Assembly: GCA_900542495.1 (NCBI GenBank)
Contig: UQNW01000013.1
Span: 1 to 64,000 of the forward strand
DNA: 64,000 nucleotides
Source of the DNA: an uncultured Roseburia sp.
Lineage (GTDB): Bacteria > Bacillota > Clostridia > Lachnospirales > Lachnospiraceae
Direction: 5' to 3'
Shown: piece by piece, positions 54,881 through 63,142 of the stretch
How positions within the stretch are numbered: the stretch's first letter is position 1
Layout of the letters: each line of letters starts with the position of its first letter
The notes under the pieces: model-generated
What the model saw: only the letters and a program-made list of their open reading frames with translations
Database searches by the model: none
Told to the model about the DNA's origin: nothing
Position numbers and translations under genes: made by a program

Positions 54881-54932
54881 AAAAATAGAGGTATACACAT
54901 TTCAATTAAGATTTGTGTATACCTCTATTTTT
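54881..54932 (-). terminator. Terminator of metA
   Basis: AAAAATAGAGGTATACACA and TGTGTATACCTCTATTTTT form a 19-bp stem. T runs follow on both strands. A second small CACCC/GGGTG stem lies at about 54828-54847. Confidence 0.9.
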
Positions 54933-54963
54933 TACGATTTTGCAAAAGTTCTTTGCAGTTGAA

Positions 54964-55896
54964 TTATTTCCCCACAATTTCATCCGTATTAATAAACTGG
55001 AACGGCGTCGTCTGATAAACGTAATAATTCAACCAGTTTGAATAGAGAATGTTTCCATGAGATCTCCACTGCAGTCTCGGTTTCTGTGTGTCATCATCAT
55101 TCGGATAATAATTCACGGGCATTTTGATGTCCAGACCTTTATCCTTATCACGTTTGTACTCTTTGTCGAGGGTAACCCGGTCATATTCCGGATGTCCCAT
55201 GACAAAAATCTTACGTCCTTCATCCGCAATGGCAAGGAACACGCCGGCTTCCTCTGATTCTGCTAAAATCGTCAATTCCTTCACAGCACGGATATCCTCT
55301 GCACGCACTTCAGTATGTCTCGAATGCGGTGCCATAAAATAATCATCAAATCCACGGACAAGCGGCACTTTACGGTTCATCACATGATGCTCGTACACAC
55401 CGAACTTTTTCTCTGGGAGCAAGTGCTTCTGCAATCCATAATGATAATAAAGTCCTGCCTGTGCACCCCAGCAGAGATGCAGTGTGGAAGTCGCATGTGT
55501 TTTGCTCCACTCAAAGATCTCACACATTTCCTTCCAGTAATCCACCTCTTCATATTCCATCTGTTCTACCGGCGCTCCGGTAATGATCAGACCATCAAAA
55601 TAACGATTTTTAATGTCTGCAAATGTCTCATAAAACTTATTCAGATGACTCATTGATGTGTTTTTTGACTCATGGGAAGACACTGCTACAAATGTCACAT
55701 CTACCTGTAACGGTGTATTTGAGAGCGAGCGCAAAAGCTGAAGCTCTGTATCTTCCTTTAACGGCATCAGGTTTAAGATTGCAATGTTGATTGCTCTGAT
55801 ATCCTGATGCGTTGCACGATTTTCATCCATAACAAATATATTTTCCTTTTCCAATATTTCCTTTGCCGGCAAATCACTCTGTGTCTTAATTGGCAT
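54964..55896 (-). CDS. metA: Homoserine O-acetyltransferase (MetA family)
   Basis: A 310-residue enzyme activating homoserine for methionine synthesis. Catalytic Cys142 lies in LHLCWGAQAG. Residue 111 is Glu (GAPVEQ), the residue that in MetA proteins marks acetyl-CoA use (B. cereus type), whereas Gly marks succinyl-CoA (E. coli type). The start at 55896 gives residue numbers that match E. coli MetA, supporting it over the longer frame to 55917. No S-box riboswitch is seen in the 88-base gap to ligA. A strong terminator follows. Confidence 0.93.
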   Translation of the reverse strand: MPIKTQSDLPAKEILEKENIFVMDENRATHQDIRAINIAILNLMPLKEDTELQLLRSLSNTPLQVDVTFVAVSSHESKNTSMSHLNKFYETFADIKNRYFDGLIITGAPVEQMEYEEVDYWKEMCEIFEWSKTHATSTLHLCWGAQAGLYYHYGLQKHLLPEKKFGVYEHHVMNRKVPLVRGFDDYFMAPHSRHTEVRAEDIRAVKELTILAESEEAGVFLAIADEGRKIFVMGHPEYDRVTLDKEYKRDKDKGLDIKMPVNYYPNDDDTQKPRLQWRSHGNILYSNWLNYYVYQTTPFQFINTDEIVGK

Positions 55897-55984
55897 ATCT
55901 TTTACAAACCTTTCCATATGTTCCGGATCATTTTCATTTCTTCAAATGACCCAGCACTTTATAATCTTCATCCGTAAAACCAGT

Positions 55985-57991
55985 TTAAATTCCAAGCATT
56001 TCTTTTAACTGTTCTTCGGAAATGACCGGGATTCCAAGCTCCTGTGCTTTCGTCAGCTTGCTTCCTGCATTTTCTCCCGCAAGCACATAATCTGTCTTTT
56101 TCGAAACAGAACCAGAAGCCTTTCCACCGTATTTTTCGATCAGCTCTGATGCTTCTTTTCTACCAAGCGTTGGCAGTGTTCCTGTTACTACAACCGTCTT
56201 ACCAGTCAGGACAGATTCTACCGTCTCTGTTTCTTCCGCCTGCATATTCACGCCATACGCTTTCAGGCGCTCTAAAATCTCAATATTTTTCTCATCTGTA
56301 AAGAAATTGCGGATACACTGAGCACTCACTTCTCCGATATCATTGACCTCTGTAAGCTGTTCCACCGAAGCTTCCTTCAAATGATCCATATCTTTAAAAT
56401 ACTTCATGATCGCTTTTGCAGCGGCTTTTCCAACATTCGGGATTCCAAGACCGGTAAGAAGTTTGTAAGCATCGTTCTCTTTTGACTTCTCAATCGCCTC
56501 TAAAAGCTTATCAGTATTTTTTTCTTTTCCGATAATTCCCTGATCAATCAATTCATCGCGATGTGTCTTTAGCACAAAAACATCTGCGACATTATTAATA
56601 TACCCCAAACGGACAAGTTCTTCAATATAAACCGTACCAAAACCTTTGATATCCATTGCATCACGCCCTACAAAGTTGATAATATGGCGTTCTAACTGTG
56701 CCGGACAGTTTGGTGATGTACATTTAATATCCGCAGTGTCTTTCTCCCTCTCTGTCTTTGCACCGCAAACAGGACAGACATCCGGGATCACAAACCTTTT
56801 CCAGTCAGAAGGTCTTTTCTCTTTTTTCACTTCCTTAATCTTCGGAATGATTTCCCCCGACTTGTAAACTACAATCGTATCTCCAATCCCGATATCCAGA
56901 TCATCAATAAAATCCTGATTGTGCAAAGTTGCCCTCGAAACAGAAGTTCCGCAGAGGCGCACCGGCTCAAACACAGCTGTCGGTGTGATTCTTCCGGTTC
57001 TTCCTACCGAAAGTTCAATATTTAATAGTCTGGACTCTTTCTCCTCCGGTGGGTATTTGTATGCGATTGCCCAGCGCGGTACTTTGGATGTTTCTCCCAA
57101 CTGCTCACGGTCAGAAAAACGATTGATCTTCACCACAGCGCCGTCAATATCATATGCCAGATTTCCGCGGTTTTCACCAATTGCCGTGATTGCATCCCAC
57201 ACTTCCTCTGCGGTCGTGCAGACTTTGTAATCATCAATGACATGGATCCCCTGTTTTTTCAGAAATTCATATCCTTGTGTATGTGTTGCAAACTCCATGC
57301 CACGCACCTGCTGGATATTAAAAATAAACATGGAAAGATCCCGCTCTTTCGTCACCTTGCTGTCTAGCTGGCGAAGGGTTCCTGCCGCACAGTTTCTTGG
57401 ATTCGCAAATACTTTTTTTCCTAATAATTCCTGCGTCTCATTGACTTTTTCAAACGCATCGTTTTTCATATATACTTCGCCACGGATTTCCAGATATTCC
57501 GGCTTATCCTTCAGCTTCTGCTTCACATCTTTGATCACTTTTGCATTGGCAGTGACATCCTCACCGAAATTGATTCCGTCTCCTCTGGTCTCAGCCAGCT
57601 TTAACTCTCCGTTCTCATAGCGCAGTGACATGGAAAGCCCGTCAATCTTATATTCCACTACAAATTCCGGGTGGTCTAACTGCTTCTGCATTTCTTCTAC
57701 AAAATTAAAAACTTCCTCTTTGGAAAAAACATCCTGAAGACTTAACATTGGAACATTGTGGCGCACAAGCACTCCGGCTTCCCTTTTCGCCGTTCCACCT
57801 ACCCTCTGCGTCGGCGAGTCAGGTGTGACCAGTTCCGGGTGCTCTTTTTCCAGACTTTTCAGTTCCTGCATCATCATGTCATATTCATAGTCTGTGATTT
57901 CAGGATTGTCCTGATTGTAATAGCGGTCAATATGATATTCGAGTGTTTTCTTTAACTCGGCAATTCTTTCTTCTGCTGACATTTTCTTCAT
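55985..57991 (-). CDS. ligA: NAD-dependent DNA ligase
   Basis: A 668-residue replication/repair ligase. The adenylated lysine is in EYKIDGLSMS (KxDG). Four zinc-ligand cysteines are in CPVCGAKTE...CTSPNCPAQ, helix-hairpin-helix motifs around 500-560, and a BRCT domain at the C-terminus (about 590-668). The start could also be codon 4 (57982). It follows the pseudouridine synthase gene by 6 bases, an operon. Confidence 0.97.
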   Translation of the reverse strand: MKKMSAEERIAELKKTLEYHIDRYYNQDNPEITDYEYDMMMQELKSLEKEHPELVTPDSPTQRVGGTAKREAGVLVRHNVPMLSLQDVFSKEEVFNFVEEMQKQLDHPEFVVEYKIDGLSMSLRYENGELKLAETRGDGINFGEDVTANAKVIKDVKQKLKDKPEYLEIRGEVYMKNDAFEKVNETQELLGKKVFANPRNCAAGTLRQLDSKVTKERDLSMFIFNIQQVRGMEFATHTQGYEFLKKQGIHVIDDYKVCTTAEEVWDAITAIGENRGNLAYDIDGAVVKINRFSDREQLGETSKVPRWAIAYKYPPEEKESRLLNIELSVGRTGRITPTAVFEPVRLCGTSVSRATLHNQDFIDDLDIGIGDTIVVYKSGEIIPKIKEVKKEKRPSDWKRFVIPDVCPVCGAKTEREKDTADIKCTSPNCPAQLERHIINFVGRDAMDIKGFGTVYIEELVRLGYINNVADVFVLKTHRDELIDQGIIGKEKNTDKLLEAIEKSKENDAYKLLTGLGIPNVGKAAAKAIMKYFKDMDHLKEASVEQLTEVNDIGEVSAQCIRNFFTDEKNIEILERLKAYGVNMQAEETETVESVLTGKTVVVTGTLPTLGRKEASELIEKYGGKASGSVSKKTDYVLAGENAGSKLTKAQELGIPVISEEQLKEMLGI

Positions 57992-57997
57992 CCATTT

Positions 57998-58780
57998 CTA
58001 CTTTTTTGATTTTTCTTTCATGCGCTCACTTTTTGGATATTTCTTCGGGATGACCGTCTCATTGGAGGAATCTTTAATTAAGGACAAAAGCTGTCTGTAC
58101 TCCTCTGATGTGACATCCCGGTATGTTCCAACCGGCAGGTCTCCAAGTTCAATATTCATGATTCTTGTACGAACAAGTTTCTCCACGCGATAACCGAAAT
58201 ATTCACACATCCGTCTGATCTGGCGGTTTAATCCCTGTGTCAAAATAATCTTAAACTGTTTTTTTCCAATCTGCTTCACATGGCATTTTCTTGTCATCGT
58301 ATTCAATTCTGCAAGTGGCACTCCGTTTGCCAGACCATGGATAAAACTCTCGGTGACTGGTCTGTTCACTGTAACAATGTACTCTTTTTCATGCATATTC
58401 CCGGAGCGCATCATTTTGTTCACGATATCCCCGTTGTTCGTCAGTAATAATAGCCCTTCTGAATCCTTATCAAGACGACCGATTGGATAAATTCTTTTCG
58501 GATAATTGATATAATCGATCACGTTATTCTTTTCTCTTTTTTCTGCGGTGCAGACAATACCCACCGGCTTATGAAATGCGATCAGGATCATTTCTTCTTC
58601 CTTGGAAACTTTTTTCCCCTGAAAAAGAACTGTCTGCCCCGGGAAAACTCTGGCACCAGTTTCTGCAGCTTTTCCGTCAATCGTGATATTTCCAAGTTCT
58701 ACCTGACGATCTGCTTCCCTTCTGGAACAAATCCCTGCCTCACTTAAATATTTGTTAATGCGGATTCCGTTTTCTTCCAT
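57998..58780 (-). CDS. RluF-type 23S rRNA pseudouridine synthase
   Basis: A 260-residue enzyme. The N-terminal S4 domain (GIRINKYLSEAGICSRREADRQVELGNITIDG, in parts) is followed by the catalytic GRLDKDSEGLLLLTNNGD with its Asp. NRQIRRMCEYFGYRVEKLVRTRI is typical of RluB/E/F. The C-terminus is very basic. GGAAGGG precedes the ATG at 58780. It is 6 bases from ligA. Confidence 0.93.
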   Translation of the reverse strand: MEENGIRINKYLSEAGICSRREADRQVELGNITIDGKAAETGARVFPGQTVLFQGKKVSKEEEMILIAFHKPVGIVCTAEKREKNNVIDYINYPKRIYPIGRLDKDSEGLLLLTNNGDIVNKMMRSGNMHEKEYIVTVNRPVTESFIHGLANGVPLAELNTMTRKCHVKQIGKKQFKIILTQGLNRQIRRMCEYFGYRVEKLVRTRIMNIELGDLPVGTYRDVTSEEYRQLLSLIKDSSNETVIPKKYPKSERMKEKSKK

Positions 58781-58806
58781 TTTTTCCCTTCCAAACAACT
58801 ACAAAA

Positions 58807-58837
58807 ACGGAGACTTCGATTTGCTGGAAGCCTCCGT
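58807..58837 (-). terminator. Terminator of the SH3 protein gene
   Basis: ACGGAG-ACTTC and GGAAG-CCTCCGT pair around GATTTGCT. TTTTTG follows on the minus strand. Confidence 0.85.
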
Positions 58838-58853
58838 AGCATTCTGTTACTTT

Positions 58854-60134
58854 TTATTTTAATAAATCAGTCTTGATATATCCGGTCTTGTTCTTCCATG
58901 TTACTTTCGTCCAGCCCTCTGCGTAGCTCATCACAACCGTAACTTTTTCTCCGGAATAAGCAACGCCAACTTTGTCAGCCGTCTCACTCATGGAGGAACG
59001 GATATTCGTTGTATTCGAAAGCGTAATCTCAGTTCCCTCTGTCAGACCGCTTGCTGCGGCTGTCCCCTCCGAAGTACTCTCCGGTGCTGTCGCAGATAAA
59101 TATTCACTCTTGATATATCCGGTTGTACCATTGTAATCAATGATACTCCAGTCTCCGTCTGTGCCTGTCCTTGTAAGGGATGTTCCTTTTTCTACAGAAC
59201 CAAGCTTGTCTGAGGAAGTATCTGCTCCTGCTCTTACATTTACCTTATCTGTTGTGTAAACGGTCTCACTGGTCTGTTCAGCCGGTGTTTCTTCCGCTGG
59301 TGTCTCATCTGTCGGTGTTTCCTCTGTCGGTGCCTCTGTAGCTGGAACTTCCTCTGTTGCCGGAACTTCTTCTGTGCTCTCAGTTGCATCTGCCACGATC
59401 GTATTGCGCCACTCCGTGATCGCATTTGGAATGGTAGTTGCACACAGGTTCAGTAGATTCTCATCTGTGGACAATGCAGCCTCATATTTCTGCTGGATGT
59501 CATTCTGCAACTCGATCACATCATCACTGTTATAGAAATTTGTGATCAGATTGCGCACACTCGTATCTAACGCACTTTCCTGTCTGGAAAGGTTATATTC
59601 ACTGTAAAGATTATCAATGTAAAGGCTTCCGTCCTCATTCGTTCTGACATAGAAGAAATAAAGTCCCGGTGCAGGTGTGTCTACGCCCATAAACTTCACA
59701 TTCAGGCTGACATTTACCATATAAGAATTGCTGTCAAGTCCTGACTTTGTATAGCAGTTGATATCCTGATACTGCTCAATATACTGGCTGATCAGTGTGA
59801 TGTAGCTCTGCTCATTCTGTGTGATCGGTGTTGCAAGCGTCTGTAATGTCACGAGATCTCCGGATGCATAAGCAGTAAAATAATTGTTGATCAGTTCATT
59901 GACTGCCGGGATCGCATTCTCCTCGTATTTTTCCTCCGTCACAACTGTCTCGGTTGCCACAACCGTTCCGTCATTCGCCTGATTTGTATTATCTCCGGTA
60001 AATTTTACTAAAATAAGTAAAATCACGACAAATAATGCTCCTGCCACAAAATATCTGGCATTCTTTTTTACAAATTCTAACATTTTCTGGATATCTATAT
60101 TTTTAAATTTATTATCATGATTCTCTGAAGCCAT
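58854..60134 (-). CDS. Membrane-anchored double-SH3b protein
   Basis: A 426-residue protein. One membrane helix (about 30-50, FVAGALFVVILLILVKF) is followed by a NTF2-like outside domain (about 80-260, with AVNELINNYFTAYASGD). A Pro/Thr/Glu repeat linker (VPATEEVPATEAPTEE) leads to two bacterial SH3 domains (VNVRAGADTSSDKLGSV...GYIKSEYLS and TNIRSSMSETADKVGVA...GYIKTDLLK), which bind cell wall peptides. Role is likely in cell-wall sensing or remodelling, but no enzyme domain is present. The start at 60134 has AAAGG 10 bases upstream; a TTG three codons earlier is less likely. Confidence 0.82.
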   Translation of the reverse strand: MASENHDNKFKNIDIQKMLEFVKKNARYFVAGALFVVILLILVKFTGDNTNQANDGTVVATETVVTEEKYEENAIPAVNELINNYFTAYASGDLVTLQTLATPITQNEQSYITLISQYIEQYQDINCYTKSGLDSNSYMVNVSLNVKFMGVDTPAPGLYFFYVRTNEDGSLYIDNLYSEYNLSRQESALDTSVRNLITNFYNSDDVIELQNDIQQKYEAALSTDENLLNLCATTIPNAITEWRNTIVADATESTEEVPATEEVPATEAPTEETPTDETPAEETPAEQTSETVYTTDKVNVRAGADTSSDKLGSVEKGTSLTRTGTDGDWSIIDYNGTTGYIKSEYLSATAPESTSEGTAAASGLTEGTEITLSNTTNIRSSMSETADKVGVAYSGEKVTVVMSYAEGWTKVTWKNKTGYIKTDLLK

Positions 60135-60322
60135 TTTTACCAAACCTTTCTGTCACAGACATCAGCTTTATCTGTGAAATCTATTATAAAAAAGTAATGT
60201 TTCCTACCTTATTATTACACAAAGTTACTCTAACAAACATTTTACATGATAGCATTATCTCCCTTTGTTGTCAACGAATGGCAGACTTTTCCAATTCTTA
60301 ATATTTGTTTTAGAGCGCAAAA

Positions 60323-60350
60323 AAAAGATGCCGTATTCTGGCATCTTTTT
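60323..60350 (-). terminator. Terminator of tRNA-Arg
   Basis: AAAAGATGCC and GGCATCTTTT pair around GTATTCT. A T run follows on the minus strand, 3 bases after the tRNA. Confidence 0.85.
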
Positions 60351-60352
60351 AC

Positions 60353-60424
60353 TGCACCTGGCGGGAATCGAACCCGCAGCGTCGGAGTCGGAGTCCGATG
60401 TTTTATCCATTAAACTACAGCTGC
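60353..60424 (-). tRNA. tRNA-Arg (anticodon CCG)
   Basis: A full cloverleaf on the minus strand. The acceptor GCAGCTG faces CAGGTGC with one G-G mismatch at pair 4-69. The anticodon stem TCGGA/TCCGA has loop CTCCGAC and anticodon CCG (complement of 60389-60391). The T arm is GCGGGTTCGATTCCCGC. The discriminator is A, and CCA is not encoded. Confidence 0.93.
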
Positions 60425-60427
60425 AAA

Positions 60428-60472
60428 TTATCTGATATTCTGTTCACACATCCTATTAAGCATATCAGATAA
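60428..60472 (-). terminator. Stem-loop downstream of ldh
   Basis: TTATCTGATAT (60428-60438) and ATATCAGATAA (60462-60472) are perfect 11-bp arms, 30 bases after the ldh stop. The T tract is weak; it may also shape tRNA processing. Confidence 0.5.
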
Positions 60473-60502
60473 CAATATAAATTTCAAGAGATTTTTCGTC
60501 TG

Positions 60503-61447
60503 TCAGGCAAAAATTTTCTTATTTAAATCTTTTAAAAGACTGGCTGATTTTTTTAACTGCTCCTGCTCCTCCTCATCCAGTTCAATCGGAACTACCGCCT
60601 CCACACCGTCTTTCCCGACGATCGCCGGCATACTGATCACCACATCTTCCATACCATAAATGCCATGCATCATGGACGATACAGGAAGAATGGACTGCTC
60701 GTTGCGGATGATGCACTCACAGATTCGTTTTACCGCCATAGCGATTCCATAATAAGTTGCCTGTTTCCGCTGAATGATCTCGTAGGCGCTGTTTTTCACT
60801 TCCTCATAAATTTTATTTTCCGACTCCTCATGAAAATAATGCCCGCGCATCTCACAAAACGCATCCAGACGCACACCGGAAACATTGGCGTTCGACCATG
60901 CCGCCAGTTCGCTGTCCCCATGTTCCCCGATTATAAAAGCATGCACGCTGCGGTTATCAACCTTCAAATGCTCACCGATCAGATATTTTAACCTTGCGGT
61001 ATCAAGCACCGTTCCCGATCCAAGCACCCGGTTTTCCGGAAGACCAGACAGCTTTAACGCTGTGTACGTCAGAATATCCACCGGATTTGACACGATCAAA
61101 AGCAATCCCTCGCAATTGCGTTTTGCAATTTCCGGGATGATCGACTTAAAAATCTCTACATTCTTATGAATAAGATCCAGCCTCGTCTCATCCGGCTTCT
61201 GATTTGCCCCCGCTGTAATAATAATGATTGCCGCATCCACAATGTCATCATAAGTTCCTGCATAAAGCTTGATCGGTCTTGCAAACGGCAGACCATGTGC
61301 GATATCCATTGCCTCACCTTCTGCTTTTTCCCTGTTCACATCGATCATTACCATTTCAGAAAAAAGTCCGCTCTGCATCAATGCAAAGGCAGAGGATGAA
61401 CCCACAAAACCGCAGCCTATCATTGCTGCCTTTCGAATATTTACCAT
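60503..61447 (-). CDS. ldh: L-lactate dehydrogenase
   Basis: A 314-residue NAD-dependent enzyme reducing pyruvate to lactate. The Rossmann motif IGCGFVGSSSAFAL is near residue 10, the substrate loop has KPDETRLDL, and the proton-relay His176 lies in IIGEHGDSELAAWS. It is a typical LDH rather than malate dehydrogenase because of the DETR-type loop with Gln at QKPD. It lies alone between tRNA-Arg and the MITE-like repeat. Confidence 0.95.
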   Translation of the reverse strand: MVNIRKAAMIGCGFVGSSSAFALMQSGLFSEMVMIDVNREKAEGEAMDIAHGLPFARPIKLYAGTYDDIVDAAIIIITAGANQKPDETRLDLIHKNVEIFKSIIPEIAKRNCEGLLLIVSNPVDILTYTALKLSGLPENRVLGSGTVLDTARLKYLIGEHLKVDNRSVHAFIIGEHGDSELAAWSNANVSGVRLDAFCEMRGHYFHEESENKIYEEVKNSAYEIIQRKQATYYGIAMAVKRICECIIRNEQSILPVSSMMHGIYGMEDVVISMPAIVGKDGVEAVVPIELDEEEQEQLKKSASLLKDLNKKIFA

Positions 61448-61668
61448 AAAATCACCTCGCCAATTTTTTTAGTTTCGCAATCATCTGATTCTTTCCTATC
61501 ATTCCCTTATTAAACTGATTTTATGTTGCCTTTTACAGCATAATTTACGCTTCACTCATACCTTGCTCCCTCAGTTGCAATATACCGAGCGCAACGCATT
61601 GCTTTTTCGAACATATATTTGCTTTTCATTTACAGATTCAACTTGGTTTGCTATAATTAATGTAAATT

Positions 61669-61916
61669 GTATTATAAAATTGCAAAACTCATAGCAGACT
61701 TGGAGAATTGTGAAAAATTGACAAAAGCTTGAGAAAACACTGAGTGAGCTAAAATCGAACAAGTTCGATTGGTTCTTGCTTGGCAGACATAGCGTTAGCT
61801 GTGGCTGGCATGCTAGTACCGCTGCGAGCGACGCGTAGCGAAAGCGTGTTTTCGAAAATTTTGTTAATTTTTCACAATCTTCACAACCTGAATCTGAGTT
61901 CCGCAAATGTCTATAC
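61669..61916. repeat. 248-bp MITE-like inverted-repeat element
   Basis: Arms of about 60-70 bases are strongly alike. TTGC..AACTCA..CAG..TTG (61680 on) and ATTGTGAAAAATT-ACAAAA-GAAAAC match the complement of the right arm (ending 61906). GTAT/ATAC flank both ends. The core of about 110 bases holds AATCGAAC-AA-GTTCGATT and a GC-rich segment. No frame is present. It ends 27 bases before the dinB start and so may affect its expression. It fills most of the gap 61448-61942; the rest (61448-61668) shows only AT-rich sequence that may carry the ldh promoter. Confidence 0.65.
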
Positions 61917-61942
61917 AAAAATTGCACCAAGGAGGAATCTGT

Positions 61943-63142
61943 ATGCGCTCTCTTATTTTTCATATCGATGTAAACTCTGCTTTTTTGAGCTGGGAATCTG
62001 CAAGACGTTTGCGTGAGAACCCGGATGCACAGGATTTAAGAATGATCAACGCAGTGATCGGCGGGGATGAGAAGATGCGGCATGGCGTTGTGTTAGCCAA
62101 GTCTCCTTCCGCGAAGAAATACGGCATCATGACCGGAGAGCCATTATCTCATGCCAGACAGAAGTGTCCTGATCTTGTTGTGATTCCACCGGATCATGAA
62201 TTATATGCTGCTTCCTCCAGAAAGTTTATCCATATTTTAGAGGAAGTTGCTCCGGCGATTGAACAATGCAGTATTGATGAAGCCTTTTGTGACATGACCG
62301 GAACAGAAAAGCTTTATGGTGATCCTGTTGCTTTTGCAGAAAAACTAAAAGACCGGATTTATGCGGAACTTGGCTTTACTGTGAATATTGGAATTTCCAC
62401 AAATAAATTGTTAGCCAAAATGGCGTCTGATTTTGAAAAACCGAACCGTGTTCATACACTTTTTCCAGAAGAAATGGCTGAAAAGTTCTGGCCGCTTCCA
62501 GTCGAAGAATTGTTCGGCTGCGGTAAATCTACTGCCAAAAGACTGCGTGCTCTTGGAATCACAACGATTGGTGCACTCGCAAGGGCAGACAGGCAGATGT
62601 TACTCTCAAACTTTAAATCGCAGGGAGACTATTTATGGGAATCTGCCAACGGAATCGGTTCGTCTTCCGTCACTGCCGAATCCCCGGCCAGCAAAGGCTA
62701 CGGCAATTCTGTCACGCTCCCTTATGATGTCACAGACATAGAAAACGCGCACCACATTTTATTGTCTCTCTGTGAGACTGTGGGTGCGCGCATCCGTTAT
62801 GATAAAGCCTATATCAGTGTTGTGCAGGTTCAGATCGTAGACAACGAATTTCATCATCGCTGTAAGCAGTTATCACTTCCCTCTGCCACAAATGTGACCG
62901 AGAAGATTTATGAAACTGCCCTCAAAGCATTTGATCAGGGTTGGGATCATTCCCCTATCCGTCTGCTCGGCGTGTCTACAAGCAAAGCAACTGATGAAAG
63001 CTACGAACAGTATAATCTTTTTGATCAGGATAAGTTTGAGCGGCTTTCCAAATTAAATTCTGCGATTGACAAAATCCGTGATAAATATGGAGACGACGCA
63101 ATCAAACGTGCCTGTTTCGCAGAGCAGCCTGAAAAGTTTTAA
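61943..63142 (+). CDS. dinB: Y-family DNA polymerase IV (DinB)
   Basis: A 399-residue translesion polymerase. The catalytic acids are in FHIDVNSAFLSWE (Asp) and CSIDEAFCDMTG (Asp-Glu). NIGISTNKLLAKMASDFEKPN and the helix-hairpin-helix GKSTAKRLRALGI follow. The little-finger region is at about 240-350. The start at 61943 has AAGGAGG 8 bases upstream; the longer frame starts inside the repeat element. It is convergent with the ABC gene and their stop codons overlap (TTAA). Confidence 0.95.
   Translation: MRSLIFHIDVNSAFLSWESARRLRENPDAQDLRMINAVIGGDEKMRHGVVLAKSPSAKKYGIMTGEPLSHARQKCPDLVVIPPDHELYAASSRKFIHILEEVAPAIEQCSIDEAFCDMTGTEKLYGDPVAFAEKLKDRIYAELGFTVNIGISTNKLLAKMASDFEKPNRVHTLFPEEMAEKFWPLPVEELFGCGKSTAKRLRALGITTIGALARADRQMLLSNFKSQGDYLWESANGIGSSSVTAESPASKGYGNSVTLPYDVTDIENAHHILLSLCETVGARIRYDKAYISVVQVQIVDNEFHHRCKQLSLPSATNVTEKIYETALKAFDQGWDHSPIRLLGVSTSKATDESYEQYNLFDQDKFERLSKLNSAIDKIRDKYGDDAIKRACFAEQPEKF

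Noticed and set aside
63139..63142. Shared stop region of dinB and the ABC gene as a regulated overlap
   Set aside because: Convergent genes with a TTAA overlap are common and need no special explanation.
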